A stretch of 64,000 nucleotides of DNA, from contig BQMF02000028.1 of NCBI GenBank assembly GCA_027922465.2, positions 1,178,001 to 1,242,000 on the forward strand, written 5' to 3'. A program made the position numbers and the translations under genes. Positions 43,059 through 53,203 of the stretch are shown piece after piece; within the stretch, counting starts at the first letter, position 1; each line of letters opens with the position of its first letter. Under the pieces are notes generated by a model. That model saw nothing but the letters and a program-made list of their open reading frames with translations, was not told the DNA's origin and made no database searches. The DNA is from Turritopsis dohrnii (Eukaryota > Cnidaria > Hydrozoa > Anthoathecata > Oceaniidae).

Positions 43059-43161
43059 TAGAGGATAATGAACTCTTCTGACAACCTTTGTTTTGCTATA
43101 TACTATTCTCTATATTGTTGTATCGTTTAGATTCTAACATTGTAAGAAGTTACTAAACTAA
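43059..43161 (+). repeat. 3' LTR, 103 bp
   Basis: Preceded directly by a purine tract (GGGGGGAGA). Three differences from the 5' LTR, about 97 percent identical, indicate a fairly recent insertion. Confidence 0.85.
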
Positions 43162-43166
43162 GTAAG

Positions 43167-43206
43167 CTGGAACAATTTTTTTAAATGTTCTTTTATTATC
43201 TCTTTT

Positions 43207-43237
<31 letters not shown>

Positions 43238-44830
43238 AATGTTTTAAGAAGAATTCAGAACAAAAGACCACGCCCTATTATTAAAAGTTTAATTTCATTT
43301 TCGGGAGCAGGATTCCCAAAAATGAAACTCCAAAAGTACCTATTATTTGAACTACCTCTGTTTCCTTTTTTTACTTTAAGTGAAGGCAGTCGATTAGCTA
43401 TCACCATTTTCCCGTCATGCACATGTGGTTGTGAGATTTTAATTTGTTAACTCTATTCACGAATTGTTTTCATTTTTTTCTGCGTAAGTGCGATTGTCTC
43501 AAGGGAAAGAAATAACAATTTTCCGTTGCCGGCTGTATAGCGAGGATTACATGAAAAAAGAAGCTTTGCTTTCAATATTCATTTTTTCTTATGGCTTATA
43601 ACTGAGCTTCAGATCAGTCAATGGTTTCAAACGGACTGAGTACGTTTCTTTTAAAGCACAAGGGGTGGTATTGGGGTGGCAGTTCCAGTTTACTCATCTA
43701 CACTGGTCAAAAACAAACTTGAAAAGGAGCTAAAACATTAGACCATATAAAAACTTTGAGCCATATTGGAATATCTTCATTTCAACCATTGGATACGTCA
43801 TAAAACCAGTTTTATTTGATTTCAAGGAATGAAAGACCATGAAAGCTGTTTTAAAGTATGAAACTAAGATTTCACATGAAGTAAGCAGGCACTTCCTTAA
43901 TTTCCGTTCAAACACAGCAGTGTCGCTTGTCTTTAAATTTTACTCCTTTCTGACAATTTTTCGATGGAAAATTTTCGCATTTCGCTGAAGTTTTTTTTAA
44001 GTGGAAACGAGCCTTAAGGCCCCTATTTTCTTCCGAACGACAACGCTTTAAATTAACAAATGATAACAACTTTGAAAAAAGTTATTTTTCTCATCATACG
44101 GACTTGAGCATGTACTTGAAGTATGAATAGTATGAAGCATGAAGTTTGCATTTAATAACTTTGCTTATAAGAGAAATGTAAGTGAGCAGAATCAACCAAA
44201 GGAATGAAATAGAATGATTATCGAAATGCTAAAAAAGAAGATCCACATTGCATTCTCCATACTTTTTGCAAAGGTACTATAAGAATAAGTTGTAGTACAT
44301 CCAAATTTATTAATGGTGCTTATTGCAGAAACAAACATTGTTGAAGAGTCTCCCACAATAATTCCAAAGCAGCGTTAATTATAACTCAGCCACAGTTTGT
44401 AGAAAACCCAGGAAAAGTGTATCGAACAATTAATGAAATATGAACATAACCTAACATAACATGACATATCACATATTAATGTTGCTGCAAATATCGTTTG
44501 TGTTCTGTGCGCACTTTGGATAATAAGGTTGTCTTTCCATATTTAAGTAATAGCGCTTTCATCTCCTTCCCGTTGACAATCCTTTCAAATTCATTAATAC
44601 AAATTTTGTTTTCTCTTCAACCTTTGATGAGCCCTTTAAATTGCTTTGATATGTGCGTAATTTCGGACCTTGAAAATATAAATCTTTCTTTTTCTTGGCC
44701 AGCTTTCTGTTTCAGAATGGTCTGAACCACTTGCGTCACTTTTTTGATCTACAAATAGAAGTAGATTAAACAGATTTTAAGAACCATAAAATTCACATAA
44801 CAATACCAATCGCAAATTTCAAATACCTTC
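43167..44830. other. No gene recognised
   Basis: It holds a (TTAG)n run at 43208-43240 and AT-rich sequence with short ORFs that show no known motif. Confidence 0.5.
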
Positions 44831-46820
44831 TGTGATCAAAGGACTTGTTGTGATGAGATATCGTATTTTATCTCGGAAAACTAAATCCGAGACTTTCGCG
44901 AGGGCAGGTACTGAAGGTTTTTTTTCTCTCTTATCGTTGCAAGAGTGATTTTTTTTCGCAGCAATTTCTGCCGAAAAATGCTCTTCAATAATTTTATTTA
45001 GGTCAGCATCTGTTTCTTCGGAGTCTTCTTCTTGACGTAAAATATCTCCAGCTGATGAAAACGTAGCTTTTTCCGTCCCAATTATTATCTATGCCCTGTA
45101 GTTTATTCCTCATTTCGTGCACGTACACAGACATGTCCTTGTAGAGTTCCCCAGTCAGTAGCAACGATGCAAGCTGGCCCTGAGGTAGCCGAAGTCTTGT
45201 GATCCACTACATTGATCTTATAAGAGCCGTTAAGTATTGTAGCTCTGCTGAATTCTTGTAAAGTCGTATTGGCCAAGGCACCGGTGCGTGATGCATTATC
45301 CAAGTAGAGGTACATGCAAAGATAATCTCTTACGTTCGTAAATTGTCGTTGTGTGAGGGCAACTTCCTGCGTCGCTAGAGTCTTTACTGTTTTTTTACAG
45401 TAAGCAACTAAGTCCGAATTATCCAATTGTTTAATATCTGATGCTTTGAATAACTGTGTTAGCTGATCCACATCCTTTCACCAGCGCTCCTTTTTCATTT
45501 TTTTGGAATAAAGTGCAACCCAATTCGTACAAGTAACGACTAGAGCCTGACACTTTTCTTTGAATTTTTTACATTCTTCTGGTTCGTCAGCAATGACAAA
45601 AAAAAGAAATACCGCATAGAGCTAACATAACTTTTGATGGTCCCTGGTTTCCTCTGATTCTCAAAGATAACGAGCCGTGAATCTCTGAGGACCTTTCGGT
45701 CAAATAGGGATGATAAGGCATACGATTCTTCACTGCAGTCAAAAAGTATGGAAATAACTTGCTTGACATGTTGTTGTGCTACACGTAAAGGTTTTGATTT
45801 AGCATCAAGGCTTGTCAACCACATTTGAAAGTTTTCCAGTAAAGGATGGTCCTTCCATGGTGTCATAACGATTTCCATGTTTTCATCTTCCTCGGCTTCA
45901 TCCACCATGTCTTCTTCTTCATTGGAAGACTCGTTACTCGAGTTGTCTGAAAAACATAAGCTTCATTGAACTTCATCAAATTTCTTAAAGTTTCTAATTG
46001 TCATTCATAGTAGGAATCAAAACAACCATACACACGACAAAACCCTAACTTACTTTCTGCATCACATGTGGGACAGTCTAAAAAATTAATATCTTAATGT
46101 ACACTTTCGTTAAGATATCAATCTACTGTGTAACTTGTTCACTAAAATACCTTTTTCTATGTCAGGTAAAACATCCCCATAATCTTCATCAGTTTCTTTT
46201 CTGGAGATAGTACCCAGCAATTGAATGTTCTGGATATCTAAAATACATGCAATCAAAAGTGTACTTTTTGTTAAATCGAAATTCAAGTACCACTTTCTTT
46301 CTTTATTTTCCGTTTCACTTGTGCAATTTGACGCAAACCAGTCAGGATCGTCACTCGTATCTGAGTCATAACATCTATTCTTATTATTCAAATATTTTGA
46401 TTCACCCTTTTTGAAAACATCTTTTACGAGTTTATACTCATCTTCACTTTCACTATTCTCAGACTAGTCTCTGATTCCGTTTCATCATTCTCCTTTAATA
46501 TTTAGGCTTTTTTAAGCAGTTTTCTGTAAACCTTAAGGCCTTTTATTTTGTGCGTGTCTTTCAAATGATTATGTATGCGCTTCACAGTTTTGGCACAAGT
46601 TGAAATTGGACACACCCTGCTTTGATGGGATCTTTTGTTTGGTTTCGGTGCCAAATGTTGCTGTCCTGTTTGACTTACCAAAGCTCTAGCATTCATTTTA
46701 TTCACGTTATGAACACGCATTACATGATCTTTCAAATTGGTTTTCGATTGACCACAAAATGGACAAACACATGTATTTGACTTAAGTTCTTTCTTCTTCA
46801 ACCATTCAGTAAAAATCTGC
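44830..46820 (-). pseudogene. TR locus C: two C2H2 fingers, acidic linker, partial tyrosine recombinase
   Basis: From 46817 (acceptor TTGGCAG) the frame reads CVCPFCGQSKTNLKDHVMRV with H, then a second finger RVCPISTCAKTVKRIHNHLK with H. A TAA follows at about 46502 where locus B continues in frame (LKKA here, MKKA there). Next is an acidic exon region (DSDTSDDPDWFASN), then 45908-45540 with the core-binding domain (HPLLENFQMWLTSLDAKSKP) and, after a frameshift, 45471-45103 with LYLDNASRTGALANTTLQEF, the first catalytic Arg block. The part with the second Arg/His and Tyr is missing; 45090-44840 reads as an unrelated charged segment. This copy is a pseudogene. The family is the same as locus B. 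Confidence 0.65.
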
Positions 46821-47133
46821 CAATATAAATAATAGCTGAATGATAAACCAGATGCTTAGGTAAAGGTTTAAATCCGTTTAAATTCATTCACTTGCCATTT
46901 TAGCTTTTTTGGTACAGTTCTTACTTCTCGCTAATTTTCAGTATTCACCGGCTGTAATGAGTTGTTCTAAAAGATTAAATAAATAATATATAGATGGTGG
47001 ACAGGAGACCTTAAGACAATTTATGAACGGAATACTATCAACAGAAGCTCCTTGTGCGATCATCCCTCTGGACAAATAAGAATAAAAACGAATAATGAAA
47101 TTCAAGGAGTAGCTTTTGAAACAGATGTAGCTC
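46821..47133. other. No gene recognised
   Basis: Short stretch between TR locus C and the MITE; no supported ORF. Confidence 0.4.
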
Positions 47134-48022
47134 AAGTGTATTAACTTTCGTGGTATCAAAAATTTCGCGTGCATTAAATTTCGTGATTTTTTTTACTAAA
47201 AATCGCGAAATTTAGTACAGTTTAAGTTTTTCAAAAATCAAAAATTGCGAAATTTAATACACGCGAAAAGTTCTAAAATTTCAAAAATCGCAAAAATTTG
47301 TGAAAGATTTTTTTAATTTTTACAGTGGAACCTCCTTTTAAAGCGGAAACCTCCTCATGACGGACACAAAAATTTTGTCCCGGACGAATCCTTAATAAAC
47401 TCTTATGAAGAAACCTCCCCAAAGCGAACAGTCTTAAGCGGACACCTCCTTAAAGTGGACATTTTTTCCAGGTCCCGCACTACAATTCCACCTAAAATTT
47501 ACCTCTATAAAGCGGACACCGAAAAATTTCGACAAGAATATCAAAATTCAGTATTTTATTTCTATAACAACATTTTTGGACAGCACAATTTGGAGTTTCC
47601 CAGAGTTGTGTAGCTTTGAAATCATTTTCAGTCCTAACAGTACGCCGGACAAATGTTTATTTTTAGGTCAAACTTCATTGTATGAATGTTTTTTGCCTGA
47701 CTGGGCAATAGCAAAGGGTAATATCGGGACGCTTAATGGGTTCCCAATTTAGGAGTAGAATTTCTTCCACGTTTCTGGCTAAAATATGTAAAACCTCTCC
47801 AGGCGGACACCTTTCTAAAGCGTACAAAAGCGGACAAAAAAGGTTTCACTACTTCTTTTAATGAACATGGTGTATTCCAAGCATAACCAGTGTGCTATTT
47901 CATGTTTCAACCCTTTAGAAAAAAAAATTGATTTTGGTTTAATTCGCGAAATTTAATACACACAAAAATCTCATAAAATAAAAATCGCGAAATTTAATAC
48001 ACCGCGAAATTAAAAACACTTA
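47134..48022. mobile_element. MITE with repeated AAATTTCGCGA motif, holding another MITE
   Basis: The left end AAGTGTATTAACTTTCGTGG and the complement of the right end AAGTGTTTTTAATTTCGCGG are imperfect TIRs. Inside each arm the motif ATTAAATTTCGCGATTTTT or its complement is repeated four times or more. The arms are separated by the pogo-like MITE at 47323-47850. Confidence 0.7.
47323..47850. mobile_element. pogo/Tigger-like MITE
   Basis: It begins after TA with CAGTGGAACCTCCTTTTAAA and ends with AAAGGTTTCAC followed by TA. The repeated AAGCGGACACCTCC-type motif through its arms is typical of pogo/Tigger (Tc1/mariner group) ends. No transposase is present. It sits inside the MITE of 47134-48022, so it is the younger of the two. 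Confidence 0.75.
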
Positions 48023-48340
48023 AGTTAGTCGATTTTCTAATGATCCCTTCGCGCTAAGATTTGCTTCAACAATAAATTTACGAAAAGTTGTTACCTGAAA
48101 CGTTTTTTATAATAGAAGCAGTTTTAAAATGTGATTTATGAAATTTGGATTTTTGTGTGTAGTTTAACATAAAAATCTTAAGGACAGTTACAACTAGGAC
48201 AGTTATCTTTATAGCCTAAAATGCTACAGCTCTTCATAGACCTATTGAAGCTTTAGGTTAAAGACCGTTAACAAAGGACGACTAATACAAAATATGTGGG
48301 AAAAGCGAAGAGAGTTTGAAAATGGCACTGGCAGACCATC
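48023..48340. other. No gene recognised
   Basis: AT-rich lead-in to the satellite array. Confidence 0.4.
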
Positions 48341-51300
48341 AACACCTTCCCAAAAATGATTACAAAGCTTGCAAAGCTTGTAACCGCTTGTAACACCTTA
48401 GCCTATCTAGTAACGCCTTGTAACACCATTTCAGAAAAGAAAAGTTCTTGGCTATATTAAAGTTTGATACAGTTCGTTTCCAGTCCATTCTGTTAGGGTC
48501 CAGTCTCTGCAAAAGCTATTGGAAAGTTTGCCGTGCTTGTAACACCTTGTAATCCCTTGTAACACCTTAGCCTATCTAGTAACGCTGTGTAACACAATTT
48601 CAGAAAAGAAAACTGTTTAGCAATATTATAGTTTGATACAGTTCGTTCCCAATATATTCTGCTAGATTCCAGTCTTTCATAAGAGATTAGAAATTTTGCC
48701 GTGCTTGTAACCCCTTGTAACACCTTAGCGTATCTAGTAACGCCTTGTAACACCATTTCAGAAAAGAAAAATTCTTGGCTATATTAGAGTTTGATACAGT
48801 TTTTTCCCAGTCCATTCTGTTAGGGTCCAGTCTCTTCAAATGAGATTGCAAAGTTTGCCGCGTTTAGTGCCGGGGAATATTTTTATTTTCAGAAATGTGT
48901 TACAAGAAGTTACTAGATAGGCTAAGGTGTTACAAGCGGTTACAAGCACGGTAAAATTTCCACTCTCCTTTTGGAGACTGGAATCTATGGAAAAGGACTG
49001 GAAACGAACTGTATGAAACTGCAATACTGCAAAACTTCGCAATCCCTTATGAAAATGTGCCGTGCTTGTAACCGCTTGTAACACCTTAGCCTATCTAGCA
49101 ACGCCTTGTAACACCATTTCAGAAAAGAAAAATTCTTGGCTATATTATAGTTTGATACAGTTCGTTCCCAATCTTTTCTGCTAGAGTTCAGTCTCCACCA
49201 AAGAGTTTCGAATGTTTGCCGTGCTTGTAACCCCTTGTAACACCTTAGCCTATCTAGTAACGCTTTGTAACACGATTTCACAAAAGAAAAATCTTTATCA
49301 ATATTATAGTTTGATGCAATTCGTACCCAATCTATTCTGCTAGAGTCCAGTCTATCATAAGAGATTAGAAATTTTGTTGTGCTTGTAACAGCTTGTAACA
49401 CCTTAGCCTATCTAGTAACGCATTGTAGCACGATTTCAGAAAAGAAAAAGGCTTAGCAATATTATATTTTGATACAGTTCGTTTCCCGTCTATTTTGCTA
49501 GAGTCCAGTCTTTCGAAAAAGGATGGCGAACCATCCTATCCTTTTCTGAAGAGACTGGACTGGACGCAGTTTGGACAGCGAACGATATACATCAAACTAT
49601 AATATTAAACTATATATATAGCATTTTTCTTTTTTGAAATCGTGTTACAAAGAATTACAAGATAGGTTAAGGTGTTACAATGTGTTACAAGCACGGCAAA
49701 CTTTCCAATCGCTTTTGCAGAGACTGTACTCTAACAAAATGGACTGGAAACGAACTGCATCAAACTAAAATTCATAAAATAAAGTTTTTATCAATATTAT
49801 TTTTCCGTACAGGTCGTTCTCAGTACTTTCTGCTAGATTCCAATCTTTTAAAAGGAGATACACATTTTCCCGTGCATGTAACAGCTTGTAACACCTTAGC
49901 CTATCTAGTAACGCATTGTAACACGATTTTACAAAAAAGTATTTACCTGCACTATTTTATTGCTCTGCAGAAGCATAACGGGAATGGTAGGGTAAATTAT
50001 GGTCGCTACTGACGACGCAAACTACTTAGAAAAGGTATACGATCTAGCCACCTATCAGCCAGATGCGCGGCAGAATCTTGAAGTGACTGAGGAAGCTGTA
50101 ATCATTTTTGAGATGCGTCAAAGAACGGACTAGCAAGGTCCAGATAGTGTTTATTGCACCTAGCTTCTTTGAAACAAATATTGAAGATTTTTTTTTCGAT
50201 CAGTTCTTCAAAAGATATCCAAACTACGAATCAATTCGGAAACAAATGCGTGAACAGATACACGGTACCGACGATCCTGAGGAAGATCAAGTGTGCAGTA
50301 CTTGTGGTGGGGAGGATGTGGATCTGTTCAATTCTATCAGTGATTCAGAGGATGTGAAACCTGACTTCCAGCTATTCGTTGTTAAAAGCATACCTACATA
50401 TACCATAGATTTTAGCAGCGATAGTGAATAATTATTAATGAAAGAACATTGTATTGAACCTACCACACAGTGCATTTTCTTATTCATCAATATTTTTTTG
50501 TCTTTGCAAATGTGTTACAAGAAGTTACTAGATAGGCTAAGGTGTTACAAGCGGTTACAAGCACGGCAAAATTTCCAATCTCCTTTTGGAGGGACTGGAA
50601 TCTATGAGAAAGAACTGGGAACAAACTGCATCAAACTACAACACTGCCAAACTTTGCAATCCCTTTTGAAAATGTGCTGTGCTTGTAACCACTTGCAACA
50701 TCTTAGCCTATCTAGTAACGCCTTGTAACACTGTTTCAGAAAAGAAAAATGTTTAGCAATGCTATGGCTTCATACATTTCGTTCCCAGTCCAGTCCAAAC
50801 AGTCCAGTCTTTCTAGAAGAGATTGCAAAGTTTTAAAATATTGTAGTCTCATACAGATAGTTCCCAGTCCAATCTGCTAGAGCCCAGTCTCTCTAAAAGA
50901 GATTTGAAAGATTAGAAAGCTTGTAACCCCTTCTAACACCTTAGCCTATCTTGTAACGCCTTGTAACACGATCGCAAAAAAGAAAAATGCTTGGCTATAT
51001 TATAGTTTGATACAGTTTGTTTCCAGTCCATTCTGTTAGGGTCCAGCCTCTTCAAATAAGATTGCAAAGTTTGCCGTGCTTATTGCCGCGGAATATTTCT
51101 TATTTTCGGAAATGTGTTACAAGAAGTTACTAGATAGGCTAAGGTGTTACAATGTGTTACAAGCACAGCAAACTTTCTAATCTCTTGTGTAGAGACTGGA
51201 CTCTAGCAGAATGGACTGGGAATGAACTGTATCAAACTATAGTATTGCCAAACACTTTTCTTTTTTGAAATCGCGTTACAAAGCGTTACAAGATAGGATA

Positions 51301-52550
51301 AGGTGTTACAAGCGGTTACAAGAACGGCCAAATTGGCAATCTCCTTTTAAAGAGACTGGACCCTATTAGAATGGACTGGGAACGAGCTGTATCAAACTAC
51401 AATACTGCGGAATGCCGCAACCCCTTTTGAAAATGTCCCGAGCTTGTAACCCCTTGTAACATCTTAGCCTATCCAGTAACGCTTTGTAACACGATTTCAA
51501 AAAAGAAAACTGCTTGGCAATATTATATTGTGATACAGTTCGTTTCCAGTCTATTTTGCTAGAGTCCAGTCTCTACCAAAGACTTTCGAATGTCTGTTGT
51601 GCTTGTAACCCCTTGTAACACCTTAGCCTATCTAGTAACGCCTTGTAACACGATTTCAGAAAAGAAAAATGTTTGGCAATACTATAGTTTGATACAGTTC
51701 ATTCCCAGTCCAATCTGCTAGAGTCCAGTCTCTTCAAATGAGATTACAAAGTGTGCATTGCTTATTGCTGCTGAATATTTTTTGTCTTCAGAAATGTGTT
51801 ACAAGAAGTTACTAGATAGGCTAAGGTGTTACAATGTGTTACAAGCACGGCAGTTTTTCTAATTTCTTGTGAAGAGACTGGACTCTAGCAGAACGGACTG
51901 GGAATGAACTGTATCAAATTATAGTGTTGCCAAGCATTTTTCTTTTTTGAAATCAGGTTACAAGGCATTACTAGATAGGCTAAGATGTTACAAGGTGTTA
52001 CAAGGAAAAAATTCTGAAAGTACTGCTTAGCCTGTCCTTAACCATCACCTGAAAACCATACTAGTCTAAAAGGAGTCTGAACATTTGCAGAATAGACAAG
52101 GGACTAGCTGGATGTATCATCAAGAATATATTTTATCTTCCAAAACGTGTTACAAGAAGTTACTAGATAGGCTAAGGTGTTACAAGCTGTTACAAGGACG
52201 GTAAAATTGGCAATCTCTTTTTAAGAGACGGACTCTAGCAGAGTGAACTGGGAAAGATCTGCATCAAACTATAATTCTGCTTAACATATTTCTTTTGTGA
52301 AATTGTGTTACAAGGTGTTACTAGATACGCTAGAGTGTTACTAGGTGTTACAAAGAAAAAAGTTCTATTATTACTGCTTAGCCTGAACTTAACCATCACC
52401 TCAAAACCATACTAGTCTAAAAAGGGTCTGAGCATTTGCAAAATGGACTAGGTACTAGCTAGATGCATCATCAAAAGATATTTTATCTTCAAAAATATGT
52501 TACAAGAAGTTACTAGATAGGCTAAGGTGTTACAAGCTGTTACAAGGATC
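48340..52550. repeat. Satellite array, 21 units in mixed orientation, core of phased decamers
   Basis: About 21 units spaced mostly 155-190 bp each contain a roughly 50-bp core of five consecutive 10-bp repeats: GTTACAAGAA, GTTACTAGAT, AGGCTAAGGT, GTTACAAGCG, GTTACAAGCA. The third is the diverged one and is itself conserved in nearly every unit. The spacer is also shared (AGAGACTGGACTCTAGCAGA, GAACTGTATCAAACTATA, TTTTTCTTTTTTGAAATCG). Counting the core as F and its complement as R, the order is RRR F RRR F R F RR FF RR FF FFF. Core starts include 48378, 48536, 48705, 48895, 49065, 49223, 49379, 49643, 49874, 50511, 50680, 50920, 51112, 51273, 51443, 51600, 51794, 51955, 52147, 52308 and 52497. 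A small gene fragment (49999-50431) interrupts it, and a gene starts 70 bp after its last unit. Confidence 0.9.
49999..50431 (+). CDS. Small acidic protein gene fragment inside the satellite array
   Basis: A first ORF from ATG 49999 reads MVATDDANYLEKVYDLATYQ and PDARQNLEVTEEAVIIFEMR and stops at about 50133. A second frame (to 50431) reads KVQIVFIAPSFFETNIEDFF, KRYPNYESIRKQMREQIHG, a CxxC pair (QVCSTCGGEDVDLF) and an acidic end. An intron or a frameshift near 50100-50145 may join them. Only the IVFI.P motif is shared with the gene at 52618 (NNIVFIEPNEM). No known family. It lies in a gap of about 600 bp between satellite units. Confidence 0.4.
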
Positions 52551-52617
52551 AAATGGATCACTGTAAAAGCGAGATCGTTTTATTAATCCACCTTTTCTAT
52601 GTGTGCATTTCAAGATC

Positions 52618-53054
52618 ATGGCCGATGAGCTAACTGATACACAGTTGCTGCAGCATTTGGACAGTCCAATTTCCATTTTTGATGAAGAAGACATTCTGGG
52701 TCAAATATTACGTAGTGATTCTGCAACTCTCCAGGAGCCGTTTGAGCGGATCAAAAACCAATGGCCTTATTCTGATGAAGAAGGCGTATTTTCCTCTCAG
52801 GCGGAGGTTGCTGACAATGACATAAAAAGTAAGATCGCGATGGAAATCCATTTAATTTTTAGAATAAAATAAAAATAATTTTTTTTATTTTTGTAATCAT
52901 ATTATTTGTTTGTTCAGATTGTCTTTTAAACCCTTTCGATCGCTTTCTTTTAGATTCAAATAGAAACGAACCTGACAGTTTAAATGAAAAGCAAGACAAA
53001 GATTGGAATAATATAGTTTTTATAGAACCCAACGAAATGGTCGAAAATTACATT
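52618..53054 (+). CDS. Two exons of a small acidic gene between array and recombinase
   Basis: Exon one, 52618-52828, starts at ATG (MADELTDTQLLQHLDSPISI) and ends with donor GTAAGA in phase 1. Exon two, 52954-53054, has acceptor TTTTAG, completes the codon and reads NRNEPDSLNEKQDKDWNNIV, FIEPNEMVENYI, with donor GTAAGT. Phases agree. The rest of the gene is not found; the next 150 bases are the 3' flank of the convergent recombinase gene. The product is acidic and has no known domain. Convergent placement against the recombinase and the shared neighbourhood with the array suggest one unit. Confidence 0.5.
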
Positions 53055-53203
53055 GTAAGTTATGAGAAATCTGAAGAGGAACATAGTAAATAGATATGAT
53101 AACCATTTTGTTTTGGTAAGGGAGGAATTGAAGGTTGATCAAAAGTTAAGGATCGCTAAGATTTATAATATAAAGTCATTTTCAACTAAAGTATACATGT
53201 GCT

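Larger units (their letters stand above)
38107..43161 (+). mobile_element. Ty3/gypsy-type LTR retrotransposon, about 5.06 kb
   Basis: Two 103-bp direct repeats (38107-38209, 43059-43161; three differences) enclose gag, protease-RT-RNase H and integrase. GTAAG flanks both ends (38102-38106, 43162-43166), a 5-bp target duplication. A polypurine tract GGGGGGAGA (43050-43058) precedes the 3' LTR, and TGGTTAAGACC (38218) is a candidate primer-binding site. RT then RNase H then integrase order is that of Ty3/gypsy. There is no envelope ORF. Confidence 0.95.

Noticed and set aside
48493..49401. ORFs repeating LLDRLRCYKGLQ in the satellite
   Set aside because: They are translations of the decamer core and spacer, shift between units, and contain no independent coding signal.
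48340..52550. Regular repeats with spacers, at first sight CRISPR-like
   Set aside because: Spacers are conserved, units invert, repeats are about 50 bp with an internal 10-bp period, and the genome is eukaryotic. It is a satellite.
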